A stretch of DNA of 64,000 nt from Cedecea davisae DSM 4568 (GCF_000412335.2 NZ_KE161030.1:1630240-1694239), one strand, 5' to 3'. Numbered from the stretch's first letter, positions 8,304 through 21,601 are shown. The notes: a model not told the origin generated them from the letters alone. Program-made: numbers and translations.

Positions 8304-9520
8304 ATGTCGCAGTCAATTACACGCCAAAATTTCGACGAATGGATGATGCCGGTTTACGCCCCTGCGCCTTTTATTCCGGTACGCGGCGAGGGTTCCACGT
8401 TGTGGGATCAGCAGGGTAAAGACTACATCGACTTCGCGGGCGGTATTGCGGTTAACGCCCTGGGGCACGCTAATCCAGAATTGCGTAAAGCGCTGGAAAG
8501 CCAGGCGGCGAAGTTCTGGCATACCGGCAACGGCTACACCAATGAGCCGGTTCTGAAGCTAGCTAAACAGCTTATCGACGCGACATTTGCCGACAAAGTG
8601 TTCTTCTGCAACTCCGGAGCAGAGGCTAACGAAGCCGCGCTGAAGCTGGCTCGTAAATACGCGCATGACAACTTCGGGGCGCAAAAGAGCGGCATCGTAG
8701 CGTTCAAAAATGCGTTCCATGGCCGCACTTTGTTTACCGTTACCGCCGGCGGGCAGCCTGCATACTCCCAGGACTTTGCGCCATTGCCGCCGCAAATCAA
8801 CCATGCGGTATTTAACGATCTACAATCCGCCCGCGATCTGATTAATGATGATACCTGCGCGGTGATCGTGGAGCCGATGCAGGGAGAGGGCGGCGTAGTA
8901 CCTGCCACGCCTGAGTTCCTTCAGGGGCTGCGCGAACTGTGTGACAAACACAATGCGGTACTGATTTTTGATGAGGTGCAAACCGGCGTGGGCCGCACCG
9001 GCTCGCTGTACGCGTACATGCATTACGGCGTAACCCCTGACGTGCTTTCTACCGCGAAAGCGCTCGGCGGCGGCTTCCCGATAGGCGCTTTGCTGGCGGG
9101 TGAGCGTTTTGCCAAAGTGATGACCGTGGGCACCCACGGCACCACGTATGGCGGCAACCCGCTGGCGTCTGCCGTGGCGGGTCGCGTGCTGGAAATCATC
9201 AATACGCCTGAAGTTCTGAACGGCGTGAAGCAGCGCCACGAATGGTTTGTGGAACGCCTGAATCACATTAATCAGAAACATCAGCTGTTCAGCGAAGTGC
9301 GCGGTCTGGGCTTGTTAATCGGCTGCGCGCTGCGGCAGGAACACGCCGGTAAAGCTAAACTTATTTTGCAGGCCGCCGCGCAGGAAGGTCTGATGATGTT
9401 GATAGCCGGAGCCAACGTGCTGCGTTTTGCCCCGGCGTTAACCGTCAGCGAGGCGGAAGTTCAGCTCGGTCTGGATCGCTTTGAACGTGCCTGCGAACGC
9501 TTCCTTGCGGGAGTCTCATC

Positions 9521-9524
<4 letters not shown>
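8304..9524 (+). CDS. astC: Succinylornithine transaminase
   Basis: A 406-residue class-III PLP aminotransferase, the same size as E. coli AstC/ArgM. The PLP lysine lies in [16 protein letters not shown] (about residue 252), preceded by the [13 protein letters not shown] block that positions the cofactor. It converts N2-succinylornithine and 2-oxoglutarate to succinylglutamate semialdehyde and glutamate, step three of arginine catabolism. It is first in the ast operon; its stop overlaps the astA start (ATGATG at 9521). Confidence 0.98.
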
Positions 9525-13358
<3,834 letters not shown>

Positions 13359-13369
13359 ACGGAGGCACA

Positions 13370-14335
13370 ATGATGGATTTTCTGGCGCAGACCCTGGAAG
13401 GGAAAGCGCCTAAACAGAGCGAGGGGGCAAATGCGCACCTGAGCTGGCGCTGGTGGGACGAGGGGATATTGACCCTGACGCCGCACCGGCAAACCGGCAA
13501 AGCGCTGGTGCTCTCGGCCGGCATTCACGGGAATGAAACCGCCCCGGTAGAAATTCTTGCCCAACTGGTGGATGCCCTGCTGGCGGGTGAACTGCCGCTG
13601 GAGTGGCGGCTGATGGTTATTCTCGGCAACCCGGCGGCGCTGCGCGTGGATAAACGCTATACCCACAGCGATATGAACCGCATGTTCGGCGGGCGCTGGC
13701 AGCAGTTCCCGGAAAGCGTGGAAACCCAGCGTGCCGCCAGGCTTGAGCACGCGCTTGAGCAATTCTGGTCGCGAAGCGAGGAGCAAACCCGCTGGCATCT
13801 CGATATGCATACCGCCATCCGCAGCTCGTACCATCCGCGTTTTGGCGTGCTGCCGTCGCGGCCGCTGCCGTACGGTGAAGATTTTCTGCACTGGCTGGGC
13901 TGCGCAGGGCTACAGGCGCTGGTCTTTCACCAGAAGCCCGGAGGCACGTTCAGCCACTTTAGCAGCGAGCACTTCGGGGCTCTGAGCTGCACGCTGGAAC
14001 TGGGCAAGGCGCAGCCGTTTGGCGCAAATGACCTGAGCCAGTTTGCGGTTACCAAAGATGCTCTGGCGGCTTTATTGAGCGGAGGAGAGCAACCTGCAAT
14101 GGAAGCGGAGCCGCTGCGTTACCGGGTGGTGCAGCAGTTAACGCGGCTTTCAGACCACTTTGTGCTGCACATGTCCAGGCAGACGCAGAACTTCACCGCA
14201 TTCCCACGCGGTACGCTGCTGGCGGAAGACGGCGATAAGCGCTTTGTGGTGAATGAAGATAAAGAGTTCGTATTATTTCCCAATCCTGACGTTGCCCCGG
14301 GCCTGCGTGCCGGATTGATGCTTCAGGAAATTTAA
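13370..14335 (+). CDS. astE: Succinylglutamate desuccinylase
   Basis: A 321-residue zinc carboxypeptidase-like enzyme (AstE/aspartoacylase family; E. coli 322). The zinc-binding HGNE (His53, Glu56) and a second ligand in [10 protein letters not shown] are visible, followed by [12 protein letters not shown]. It splits succinylglutamate to succinate and glutamate, ending the pathway. It begins 11 bases after astB with AGACGGAGG as ribosome site; either ATG 13370 or 13373 could serve. It is the last gene of the operon, followed by a hairpin terminator. Confidence 0.97.
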   Translation: MMDFLAQTLEGKAPKQSEGANAHLSWRWWDEGILTLTPHRQTGKALVLSAGIHGNETAPVEILAQLVDALLAGELPLEWRLMVILGNPAALRVDKRYTHSDMNRMFGGRWQQFPESVETQRAARLEHALEQFWSRSEEQTRWHLDMHTAIRSSYHPRFGVLPSRPLPYGEDFLHWLGCAGLQALVFHQKPGGTFSHFSSEHFGALSCTLELGKAQPFGANDLSQFAVTKDALAALLSGGEQPAMEAEPLRYRVVQQLTRLSDHFVLHMSRQTQNFTAFPRGTLLAEDGDKRFVVNEDKEFVLFPNPDVAPGLRAGLMLQEI

Positions 14336-14338
14336 TAT

Positions 14339-14376
14339 TTAAGCAGCTCTTCATTGCCGGGCTGCTTAATCTTTTT
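14339..14376 (+). terminator. Rho-independent terminator of the ast operon
   Basis: The arms ttaagcagc (14339-14347) and gctgcttaa (14361-14369) pair fully, followed by tcttttt. It lies just after the astE stop. Confidence 0.8.
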
Positions 14377-14673
14377 GTGTTATTTTAATATTTACAGAAG
14401 ATTCCTGGAATGCTGCTTTATTCAGCGAGTGGATTGCTGTACACTTTCTTCATATTATCTTTAAAATCAGCGCGTTGTTATATTTTGTTTCAATAATCCC
14501 CGCCTTATTCCTTATTTTCTCCATAATTGATGCATTCTTGTTTTATACCCTTGCAATGATTTACCGATGGCATCGCTTCCTTGACGATAAGGCTCGTAAA
14601 CTCATTCTCGTCAACACGGCGATGCATCTCACTGCGGGTCGTAAATTTAATTAAGAGAGAGAAGGTTAATATT
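14376..14673 (+). other. spy upstream region with promoter elements
   Basis: About 300 AT-rich bases without a gene. It contains the BaeR-type box at 14514-14531, a possible -10 near ttttataccc (14540) and a long 5' leader before the spy ribosome site agagagaagg (14655-14664). A frame opening at 14581 in phase with spy lacks a ribosome site and is not a start. Confidence 0.6.
14514..14531 (+). promoter_or_regulatory. BaeR box upstream of spy
   Basis: attttctccataattgat matches the published BaeR consensus TTTTTCTCCATDATTGGC at 15 of 18 positions, including the core TTCTCCATAATTG. BaeSR and CpxAR control spy in E. coli under envelope stress. A CpxR tandem GTAAA box was not found with confidence. 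Confidence 0.75.
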
Positions 14674-15159
14674 ATGCGTAAATTAACAGCACTGTTCGTC
14701 GCTTCTACTTTAGCTCTGGGCGCCGCTAACCTGGCTCACGCAGCAGACACCACTCCGGCTACCGACGCTAAAACCGATGCGCCGATGATGCACCATAAAA
14801 TGATGCGCGGCCCGATGCATGAAATGATGTTCAAAGACCTGAACCTGACCGACGCGCAGAAACAGCAAATTAAAGACATTATGAAAGAGCAGCGCGGCAA
14901 CATGCAGCGTCCGTCGGTTGAAGAACGCCGCGCAATGCATGACGTGATTGCCAGCGACAGCTTCGACCAGGCCAAAGCTCAGGCTCAGATAGATAAAATG
15001 GCCGAGCAGAATAAAACCCGCATGCTGGCCCACATGCAGACTCAGAATAAGATCTACAACATTCTGACCCCGGAACAGAAAAAACAATTTAATGCCAATT
15101 TTGAGAAGCGTCTGACAGAACGCCCGACTCACGAAGGTAAAATGCCAGCAGCTCAGTAA
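14674..15159 (+). CDS. spy: Spy, ATP-independent periplasmic chaperone
   Basis: A 161-residue protein with a Sec signal peptide (cleavage after LAHA, about residue 23) and the LTxxQ-family repeats: LNLTDAQKQQIKDIM and ILTPEQKKQF. The mature chain is Met-, Lys- and Gln-rich and would form the cradle-shaped helical dimer that holds unfolded periplasmic proteins. The ATG at 14674 is chosen over the longer frame because it has the signal peptide and a ribosome site. It is preceded by a BaeR box and followed by a strong terminator. Confidence 0.96.
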   Translation: MRKLTALFVASTLALGAANLAHAADTTPATDAKTDAPMMHHKMMRGPMHEMMFKDLNLTDAQKQQIKDIMKEQRGNMQRPSVEERRAMHDVIASDSFDQAKAQAQIDKMAEQNKTRMLAHMQTQNKIYNILTPEQKKQFNANFEKRLTERPTHEGKMPAAQ

Positions 15160-15179
15160 GCCTGAGCGAATAAATTAAG

Positions 15180-15236
15180 ACCGCCGGTCCTGTTCACAAT
15201 AGCGATGTACGCTGTGGACAGGACCGGCGGTTTTCT
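15180..15236 (+). terminator. Strong hairpin terminator after spy
   Basis: The arms accgccggtcctgt (15180-15193) and acaggaccggcggt (15218-15231) are perfect complements (14 bp), with a loop that can pair further, followed by tttct. It is the likely end of the abundant stress-induced spy mRNA. Confidence 0.85.
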
Positions 15237-15495
15237 CATTTCTGCAACATGAGGAGAAAATTGCAGGCTGCTCCGCAGTTTTTTTAGCCCGAACCTGACG
15301 ATGAAAAATTTGCATTGATCCGCAGGAAAAAAATCGCTAAATCATTGCTACCAAAAATAAAAATGAAACCAGGCGCGGCGTTTTTTTGTGCGGCCTGGGC
15401 AGGTGTCATCTAAGGCTACAGCTACGGACACACTCTGCCGATAACAATGATTCAGGGCTAATTGCGCAGGCGATGCGCGAACTTCAGGAGTGGTG
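15237..15495 (+). other. Region between the spy terminator and ves
   Basis: About 260 bases without a gene. It has A-rich stretches around 15327-15365 that may form the ves promoter. No specific operator was recognised. Confidence 0.4.
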
Positions 15496-16041
15496 ATGGA
15501 ATTCTTTGATATACGGAAAGTGCCGGTCAGTTTATGGCGCAACGGCGCCGGGGAAACCCGGGAGATTTGCTGCTTTCCGCCCGCAACCCGGGATTTCAAC
15601 TGGCGAGCCAGTATCGCGTCCCTGGCTAACAGCGGAGACTTTCCGGTGTTCCCGCAGGTTGACCGGGTAATGACGCTGCTTGAAGGCAGCGAAGTGGTGC
15701 TGGATGCCGGTAAGGCTTTTCGCCATACGCTAAAGCGCTACCAGCCGTTTACCTTTGCCGGTGACCAGCAGGTCAAGGCCGAGGTGACGCGCGGGATGTC
15801 GATGGATTTTAATATTATGACCCACCGCGACCGCTGCCGGGCGAAAGTTCGGGTTGCCGACCGCACCTTTACCACCTTCGGCACGCGGGGCGGCGTGGTC
15901 TACGTGCTGAGCGGGGAATGGCAGCTTGAAGATAAGCTGTTGTCGCCGGATCAGGGGGCCTGGTGGCAGCAGGGCACCCATACGCTGCGGTTGTTAAAAA
16001 ATGAAGGGCAACTGCTGTTTAGCGAAATTACCTACCTGTAA
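15496..16041 (+). CDS. ves: Ves, HutD-family cupin-like protein
   Basis: A 181-residue HutD/Ves protein (PF05962), a double-stranded beta-helix, with family blocks [12 protein letters not shown] near the start and [15 protein letters not shown] in the middle. The ATG at 15496 fits E. coli Ves (MEYFD-type start) and has ribosome site caggag; two GTGs just upstream are in frame but badly placed. In E. coli it is a cold- and stress-inducible protein of unclear activity. Here it stands immediately upstream of hutH in the same direction, which recalls the hutD-hut gene arrangement and supports a link to histidine catabolism. Confidence 0.93.
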   Translation: MEFFDIRKVPVSLWRNGAGETREICCFPPATRDFNWRASIASLANSGDFPVFPQVDRVMTLLEGSEVVLDAGKAFRHTLKRYQPFTFAGDQQVKAEVTRGMSMDFNIMTHRDRCRAKVRVADRTFTTFGTRGGVVYVLSGEWQLEDKLLSPDQGAWWQQGTHTLRLLKNEGQLLFSEITYL

Positions 16042-16194
16042 ATCCTGAGTTTTCTTCTTTTTCTGGCCCGGAAACAGCCGCCGGGCTATGGCCTGTTCTT
16101 TAGTTGCGAATAAATTTCACAAGCGCGATCCTGCTCACCGTTCGATAAAAAAGTCCTATGACCAACTGGCGGATTTTTTGGTTTATTAGTTAGC

Positions 16195-16206
16195 TTGTAT
16201 ATACAA
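16195..16206 (+). promoter_or_regulatory. HutC-type operator upstream of hutH
   Basis: ttgtatatacaa is a perfect 12-bp palindrome containing TGTA-N2-TACA, the core reported for the HutC repressor of histidine-utilisation genes. A further overlapping TACA-TACA follows at 16209-16217. It lies about 42 bases before the hutH ATG, where a repressor would block transcription; urocanate would be the inducer. Confidence 0.75.
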
Positions 16207-16247
16207 ATACATACAGAACAGACTTTTCGACGCCACAGGATGCTGAC

Positions 16248-17792
16248 ATGTCAACGCAAAAGAAGTTATCCAGCCTTACCCCCGGTTCCGTTTCGCTAGC
16301 GATGCTGCGTGAAATTTACCATGGCACCGTGCTGCTGCGGCTTGACCCCGGCGCGGTAGCGGCCGTTGAGCGGGCGCTTGGCACGGTAGAGGCCATCGTT
16401 GCGCACGGAGATGTTGTGTACGGCATCAATACCGGCTTTGGCAAACTGGCGCAAACCACTATCGCCGCCGATAACCTTGCCGAATTACAGCGCAACCTGG
16501 TGCTTTCCCACAGCGTCGGTCTCGGCGAGCCGCTGCCGGACGATGTTGTGCGCCTGGTGATGGCCGGCAAAATAATCAGCCTGGCGCGCGGGCATTCGGG
16601 CGTACGCATGCTGCTTATCGACAGCCTGATTGCGCTGTTCAACGCGGGCGTGATGCCGGTTATCCCTGAAAAAGGCTCGGTTGGTGCATCCGGCGACCTC
16701 GCTCCGCTGGCGCATCTGTCGCTGATGCTGCTCGGCGAGGGCAATGTGCGGGTCAATGGCGAAGAAATTCCGGCTACCGAAGGGCTTAAGCTTGCTGGCG
16801 TTGAACCGCTGGTGCTTGGGCCGAAAGAGGGGCTGGCGCTGCTGAACGGGACTCAGGTTTCCACCGCTCTGGCTTTACGCGGGCTGTTTGAAGGCGAAAA
16901 ATCTTTTGCCGCCGGGCTGGTGGCGGGCGCGTTGTCGCTCGAAGCCATTAAAGGTTCGGTGAAGCCGTTTGACGCACGTATTCATCAGGCTCGCGGTCAG
17001 GCCGGGCAGATAGATGTTGCGGCGGCGGTGAGCGAACTGCTTGCCGGGAGTGAGATTGTTGACTCGCACCAGCATTGCGGGCGAGTGCAGGATCCGTATT
17101 CCATCCGCTGCGTCCCGCAGGTGATGGGAGCCTGCCTCGACAACCTGCGCCATGCCGCGCGTATTTTGCAGATTGAGGCGAATGCCGCTTCCGATAATCC
17201 GCTGGTCTTCAGCGATACCGGAGAGGTGATTTCCGGCGGTAACTTCCACGCCGAGCCGGTGGCTTTTGCCGCCGACATTATTGCCCTGGCGGTTGCGGAG
17301 ATCGGCGCTATTTCCGAGCGGCGTCTCGCGCTGCTGCTGGACACCGGGCTCTCCGGCCTGCCGCCGTTCCTGGTGAAAGAGGGCGGGATTAACTCCGGCT
17401 TTATGATTGCCCAGGTCACCGCAGCCGCGTTGGCTTCCGAAAACAAATCCCTTGCTCACCCCGGCAGCGTTGACAGCCTGCCGACCTCCGCCAACCAGGA
17501 AGACCATGTTTCAATGGCGACCTATGCGGCGCGCCGCCTGGGAGCGATGTGCTTTAACACCGCAGCGGTGGTTGGTATTGAGGCGATGGCTGCCGCCCAG
17601 GGCATTGAGTTTTACCGGCCGCTGCGCAGTTCGCCGCAGCTGGAGAAGGTGTTTGGTGAGATACGCGAGCGCGTTGCCTTCCTGGAAAAAGATCGCCTCC
17701 TGGCACCGGATATCGAGCAAATGCGCCTCTGGGGCGCCAGTGATAACTGGCCTGAGATGATCACCCGCCTGCTGCCTTCTTCGTCGGCGTAA
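16248..17792 (+). CDS. hutH: Histidine ammonia-lyase
   Basis: A 514-residue aromatic amino acid lyase (usual HutH length 500-515). The self-processing triad that forms the MIO cofactor is intact: [12 protein letters not shown] with Ala147-Ser148-Gly149. Other family blocks include [11 protein letters not shown] and [20 protein letters not shown]. It deaminates histidine to urocanate, the first step of the Hut pathway. It appears monocistronic: cho follows on the opposite strand and no hutU, hutI or hutG lies in the window. E. coli K-12 lacks the gene, so this is an extra relative to that backbone. Confidence 0.97.
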   Translation: MSTQKKLSSLTPGSVSLAMLREIYHGTVLLRLDPGAVAAVERALGTVEAIVAHGDVVYGINTGFGKLAQTTIAADNLAELQRNLVLSHSVGLGEPLPDDVVRLVMAGKIISLARGHSGVRMLLIDSLIALFNAGVMPVIPEKGSVGASGDLAPLAHLSLMLLGEGNVRVNGEEIPATEGLKLAGVEPLVLGPKEGLALLNGTQVSTALALRGLFEGEKSFAAGLVAGALSLEAIKGSVKPFDARIHQARGQAGQIDVAAAVSELLAGSEIVDSHQHCGRVQDPYSIRCVPQVMGACLDNLRHAARILQIEANAASDNPLVFSDTGEVISGGNFHAEPVAFAADIIALAVAEIGAISERRLALLLDTGLSGLPPFLVKEGGINSGFMIAQVTAAALASENKSLAHPGSVDSLPTSANQEDHVSMATYAARRLGAMCFNTAAVVGIEAMAAAQGIEFYRPLRSSPQLEKVFGEIRERVAFLEKDRLLAPDIEQMRLWGASDNWPEMITRLLPSSSA

Positions 17793-17823
17793 AGTTTAGC
17801 GCGCCTCTCTTCCCCGGGAGGCG

Positions 17824-18687
17824 CTAACCCAGCTCGATGACTTCGTATTCCCCGCTCAGCATCAGCTTGCAGAGAATTTTGTAGCCGTCATTATCGAAAC
17901 CGTCCGGCGGCTGCCGCAGCGTTCTTGCCTGCTCAAGCTGTTCGACGGACCCCAGATAAAACCAGTGATCGATGATGTGATACTGCGTCAGCTCCGGGCC
18001 GCTCTCCACGATAGCCACGGCCTGCTTCCACGGCCAGCAAATCAGCCTTACCTGCTCAAGCGCCATCAGCAGCCGTGAGTGATGATCCTCATGCGTTTCC
18101 CTCCCGCAGCAGGCTCCGGCGCAGCGTTTTAGCGCCGAGCGAAAGCAGGCTCTCCCTTTGCTTAGCGGCTCCAGCCCAAGCAGCCCGTAGCAAAGCTGAT
18201 GTTCGTCGGCCAACTGCTGGAGGATCTGAAGTGCCGCTCTGCGGTTGGCGTACAGCCCGTAAAGGCCAGGCTGGCGAGAGAAATCAACATCTTTGGCATA
18301 AACCACCTGAGGGATATCGCCCTGCAAAGAAAGGGAGCAAAGCTGGCGGTTACGGCGCAGGCGCTTGTTGAACAGCGGCTGCTGCTCTTTGATCATCCTT
18401 GCTTCGAGCAGCAGCGCTCCCAGTTCTCCCGCGGTGCGCGTAAAGGTTATGCGGCGCGACTGGCGCAGAAGGGGCGCTTCATCCGGGGTGCGGAAGTGGG
18501 ACATCACGCGGGTGCGAATGTTGACGCTTTTACCGATGTAGAGCGGCATAACGTCGCTCTCGCCGTGGAAAACATAGACTCCCGGCTGCCTGGGCAGGCC
18601 GTCAAGCCATGGCCTGAGGTGTTCCGGATATTCATAGACCGCCGCGGCTTCGAACTCCAGCCGCGGCGAATTTGCTCGCCTTACCAC
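17824..18687 (-). CDS. cho: Cho, UvrC-homologous excision-repair endonuclease
   Basis: A 287-residue protein with an N-terminal GIY-YIG nuclease domain: GVYVFHGE, then LYIGKSVNIRTRV (residues about 36-65), and the conserved arm ELGALLLEARMIKEQQPLFN. It corresponds to the N-terminal half of UvrC and lacks the UvrC C-terminal nuclease and HhH domains, as expected for Cho (295 residues in E. coli). It makes the 3' incision at bulky lesions within UvrAB complexes. A LexA box lies directly upstream (18702-18721), so it should be SOS-induced. Confidence 0.95.
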   Translation of the reverse strand: MVRRANSPRLEFEAAAVYEYPEHLRPWLDGLPRQPGVYVFHGESDVMPLYIGKSVNIRTRVMSHFRTPDEAPLLRQSRRITFTRTAGELGALLLEARMIKEQQPLFNKRLRRNRQLCSLSLQGDIPQVVYAKDVDFSRQPGLYGLYANRRAALQILQQLADEHQLCYGLLGLEPLSKGRACFRSALKRCAGACCGRETHEDHHSRLLMALEQVRLICWPWKQAVAIVESGPELTQYHIIDHWFYLGSVEQLEQARTLRQPPDGFDNDGYKILCKLMLSGEYEVIELG

Positions 18688-18701
18688 ATCTGACTCCTGA
18701 G

Positions 18702-18721
18702 TGCTGTTTATATGTCCAGTA
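18702..18721 (-). promoter_or_regulatory. LexA box of cho
   Basis: The + strand reads tgctgtttatatgtccagta, a CTG-N10-CAG core with AT-rich centre and flanking TA, a good SOS box. It lies 15 bases upstream of the cho start, between cho and the stop of the yddG homologue. Confidence 0.9.
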
Positions 18722-18753
18722 TAGCAGCGGGTAAGGCGAGGGGGAAATAGCCG

Positions 18754-19644
18754 TTAGCCGTAACGGCGGGTAGCGAGCCAGCAGAGCAGCGAGCCGCCCA
18801 CAACCATCAGCACGCCCTGCCAGAAGGCAAAGCCAGGATGCAGGCCCAGCCAGAGCGTTGCCAGCAGGGCAGAGAGCACCGGCGTGAAGTAGGAGGCGGT
18901 AGCCAGCAGGGTCATATTCCCGCGCTGAATGCCGTAGTTCCAGGCGGAGTAGGCAACGGCGGTAGAAATGCCCATAAACAGCAGTTGCCCGCTACCCGAC
19001 AGGGTGAAGTGCATGGGGGGCTGGGCGGTGAAAATAAACTTAACCCACAGCACAACGGCGGTTGCGCAGAAAAACAGGCTGACGCCGCTTTTCCCTTCGC
19101 TCCAGCGGCGGGTCAGGTTGCAGTAGAGCGCCCAGACAATGGCTGCGGCAAAGGCCAGCCCGTAAGCCAGCGGATTATCCTGAATATTGTGCCACATGGT
19201 TATCGGCGACCAGTCGCCGTCGCCCTTCATGACCTGAACAATTCCGGCAAGGGAGAGCGCCAGCCCCGGCCACAGCCAGAGATTACTGCGCTGGCCGTTG
19301 ATAAACAGCGCGAAGAAGACGGTCAGGCACGGCCAGAGGTAGTTGATCATGCCCAGCTCAAGAGATTGGGCGCGGGTATGGGCCAGGCCTATTGAGAGCG
19401 CCAGGCTGATTTCATAGCCAACAAATAAAGCGCCGCCAACCCAGAGATACCGAAGCGGCAGGTCGCGAATGTTGGGTAAGCCGCGCACAATGCACAGGCA
19501 GACCGAACTGACGGTGTACAGCAGCGCCGCGCCGCCGACCGGGCCAAAATGTTCGCTGATGCTGCGCAGCAGGCCTACGGAGGTGCTCCAGAGCAAAATC
19601 GCGACCAGGCCGATAACCGTGGCCCGCTGCGGTGAGTTTTCCAT
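18754..19644 (-). CDS. yddG: YddG-like aromatic amino acid exporter (DMT family)
   Basis: A 296-residue drug/metabolite transporter with ten predicted membrane helices in two EamA repeats. Diagnostic matches to E. coli YddG include GPVGGAA near residue 35, LELGMINYLWP in the middle and the nearly identical C-terminus GSLLCWLATRR. YddG exports phenylalanine, tyrosine, tryptophan and similar compounds. In E. coli yddG is elsewhere; here it lies between nadE and cho, downstream of a nadE terminator. Orthology is likely but a paralogous DMT exporter cannot be excluded. Confidence 0.85.
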   Translation of the reverse strand: MENSPQRATVIGLVAILLWSTSVGLLRSISEHFGPVGGAALLYTVSSVCLCIVRGLPNIRDLPLRYLWVGGALFVGYEISLALSIGLAHTRAQSLELGMINYLWPCLTVFFALFINGQRSNLWLWPGLALSLAGIVQVMKGDGDWSPITMWHNIQDNPLAYGLAFAAAIVWALYCNLTRRWSEGKSGVSLFFCATAVVLWVKFIFTAQPPMHFTLSGSGQLLFMGISTAVAYSAWNYGIQRGNMTLLATASYFTPVLSALLATLWLGLHPGFAFWQGVLMVVGGSLLCWLATRRYG

Positions 19645-19655
19645 GCTAATCCCGT

Positions 19656-19680
19656 AAAAAAGGCGGCAAATTGCCGCCCT
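19656..19680 (-). terminator. Rho-independent terminator of nadE
   Basis: On the minus strand ggcggcaatttgccgcc forms a perfect hairpin followed by TTTTTT (19656-19661 as A on the + strand). It separates nadE from the downstream yddG homologue. Confidence 0.85.
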
Positions 19681-19710
19681 GATGATTTATCTAAACTGAG
19701 TCTGAGGCGA

Positions 19711-20538
19711 CTATTTCTTCCAGAAGTCGTCGAACACGGTAATCGGAGGGCGGCGTTTATGCTCGGTTTTCAGATACCAGCCTTCGATAATTTTGGCGGT
19801 CTCCGCGGGCAGCGTTTTGCCTTCCAGATAGTCGTCAATTTGCTGGTAAGTTACGCCCAGAGCGGCTTCGTCCGGCAGAGAAGGGCGGTCGTCTTCCAGG
19901 TCAGCGGTTGGCGCTTTCAGGTAAAGGTGTTCCGGGCAGCCCAGCGTTTTTAACAGCTGTTTCCCCTGGCGCTTATTCAGGCGGAAGATTGGATTAATGT
20001 CGGTGCCGCCGTCGCCGTATTTGGTGAAGAAGCCGGTCACCGCTTCGGCCGCGTGGTCGGTGCCGACAACAACGCCTTTGCTCATCCCGGCGATGCTGTA
20101 TTGAGCTTTCATGCGCTCGCGGGCTTTTTCGTTGCCGCGCACAAAGTCGCTAAGCTCAATACCCGCCTCACGCAGCGCCTGCTCGCTGGCAAGTACCGAG
20201 CCTTTAATGTTTACCGTCAGCACGCGGTCGGGCTGGATAAAGGTAATCGCGTCCTGGCAATCCTGCTCGTCGGCCTGCACGCCAAACGGCAGGCGCACGG
20301 CGATAAACTGATAGCTCTCGTCGCCGGTCTCTTCGCGCAGTTCGCTGATGGCCAGCTGGCACAGTTTGCCGGTCAGGGTTGAGTCCTGGCCACCGCTGAT
20401 CCCCAGCACCAGAGATTTAATGAACGGGAAAGTTTTAAGATATGTTTTCAGGAAATCGACGCTGACGCGGATCTCCCGGGCGGCGTCTACCTGCGGCTTA
20501 ACGCCCAGTGCCTGAATAATCTCTTGTTGCAGAGCCAT
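19711..20538 (-). CDS. nadE: NH3-dependent NAD+ synthetase
   Basis: A 275-residue N-type ATP pyrophosphatase, the same length as E. coli NadE. It has the PP-loop [15 protein letters not shown] near residue 46 and the acceptor block [18 protein letters not shown]. It amidates deamido-NAD+ with ammonia and ATP, the last step of NAD biosynthesis. It lacks the glutaminase domain of the long form. It is divergent from osmE, as in E. coli. Confidence 0.98.
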   Translation of the reverse strand: MALQQEIIQALGVKPQVDAAREIRVSVDFLKTYLKTFPFIKSLVLGISGGQDSTLTGKLCQLAISELREETGDESYQFIAVRLPFGVQADEQDCQDAITFIQPDRVLTVNIKGSVLASEQALREAGIELSDFVRGNEKARERMKAQYSIAGMSKGVVVGTDHAAEAVTGFFTKYGDGGTDINPIFRLNKRQGKQLLKTLGCPEHLYLKAPTADLEDDRPSLPDEAALGVTYQQIDDYLEGKTLPAETAKIIEGWYLKTEHKRRPPITVFDDFWKK

Positions 20539-20805
20539 TTAACCCCTCCGATTACCGAGTGCCCGCAACGCGCAGGCAGAAAATTTTGCTGCCTTAAAAC
20601 TTACCCTGTTGCGGTTAAAACGACAAGGCTCAAAGGGTTAGGCACGCCTCGGGCGGCGACTTTTAGCGCAAACCAGCGGTTAATCTCGTGGATACTCCAT
20701 TTGTCCGAATTTCAGATCATTAACGGTAACAAGTTGAAAAATGTTCTTTAATATTCCAGGCTTATCTAACACGCAGGATCAACACGTTGATTGATGAGGA
20801 TGATT

Positions 20806-21147
20806 ATGAATAATAAATTTGCAGGTTTTTTAGGCGCGGCAGCAGTAATGACTATGTTGGCAGGGTGTACGGCTTACGATCGTACCAAAGATCTGGTCAC
20901 CGAGCCGGTGGTAAAAGATGTTAAAAAGGGCATGACCCGTGCTCAGGTACAGCAGATTGCCGGGAAGCCTTCTTCCGAAGTGACGATGATCCACGCCAAA
21001 GGCACCTGCCAGACTTATATTCTTGGCCAGCGTAACGGTAAAGCGGAAACCTACTTTGTCGCGCTGGATGACGCAGGCCGCGTGATGAACTCTGGCTACC
21101 AGAGCTGCGCCGAATACGATACTGACCCGCAGGCACCAAAAGCTTAA
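20806..21147 (+). CDS. osmE: OsmE, osmotically inducible lipoprotein
   Basis: A 113-residue SmpA/OmlA (BamE-like) domain lipoprotein with lipobox MLAGC (Cys at about residue 20) and the core [20 protein letters not shown]. The frame opens at 20791, but the ATG at 20806 has ribosome site gagga at 20796 and fits E. coli OsmE (112 residues). Expected in the outer membrane; in E. coli its transcription rises with osmolarity and in stationary phase. In E. coli the chb operon and katE follow, but here cedA follows directly. Confidence 0.95.
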   Translation: MNNKFAGFLGAAAVMTMLAGCTAYDRTKDLVTEPVVKDVKKGMTRAQVQQIAGKPSSEVTMIHAKGTCQTYILGQRNGKAETYFVALDDAGRVMNSGYQSCAEYDTDPQAPKA

Positions 21148-21164
21148 TGCACAATTGAATACCG

Positions 21165-21195
21165 GCCCGGTCGCTTTTGCCACCGGGCTTTTTTA
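21165..21195 (+). terminator. Terminator after osmE
   Basis: gcccggt (21165-21171) pairs with accgggc (21182-21188), followed by six T residues. Confidence 0.85.
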
Positions 21196-21318
21196 TGGCC
21201 CAAATATTTTGCCTGACGGCGTGGGTGTGGAAAGGGCTGAGATCGGGGGCGACGAGCCGACATGAAATCCGCTATTATGGGGATGTTGTTAACTAATCTT
21301 CTTTGAATTTCGTAGCCT

Positions 21319-21555
21319 ATGAAACCACTTCGCCAACCGAATACTCGCCCGATAATTACCTACAAGCCTCGCGTGGAACCGGCACCGCCCGCTCATGCCT
21401 GGCGCGTGGATGGCTTCAAAGATGTCTATCTGCTGCGCGGGCAGTACATCGCGTTTGTGCTTTTGGGGGACGCCTTCCGCCAGTCGCCGCCGTTTACGCT
21501 GCCGGAGTCGGCGCAGCGCTGGGCAACGCAGGTTCGCCAGGAAAACGAAGTATAA
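21319..21555 (+). CDS. cedA: CedA, cell division activator
   Basis: A 78-residue protein (80 in E. coli) with the family core VEPAPPAHAW, DVYLLRGQYIAFVLLGDAF and FTLPESAQRWA. CedA is a small DNA-binding protein described as an activator of division in DnaA-overinitiating cells; more recent work links it to RNA polymerase. The alternative frames at 21303 and 21395 overlap it and show no homology. It is preceded by a 170-base spacer after osmE where E. coli has chb and katE. Confidence 0.93.
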   Translation: MKPLRQPNTRPIITYKPRVEPAPPAHAWRVDGFKDVYLLRGQYIAFVLLGDAFRQSPPFTLPESAQRWATQVRQENEV

Positions 21556-21587
21556 AAAAAGGCCGCTAAGAATAGCGGCCTTTTTTT
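21554..21587. terminator. Bidirectional terminator between cedA and tcyP
   Basis: A-run, ggccgcta (21561-21568), loop, tagcggcc (21573-21580), T-run: symmetrical, so it can end both converging transcripts. Confidence 0.92.
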
Positions 21588-21601
21588 ATACTTACGGTGG
21601 A

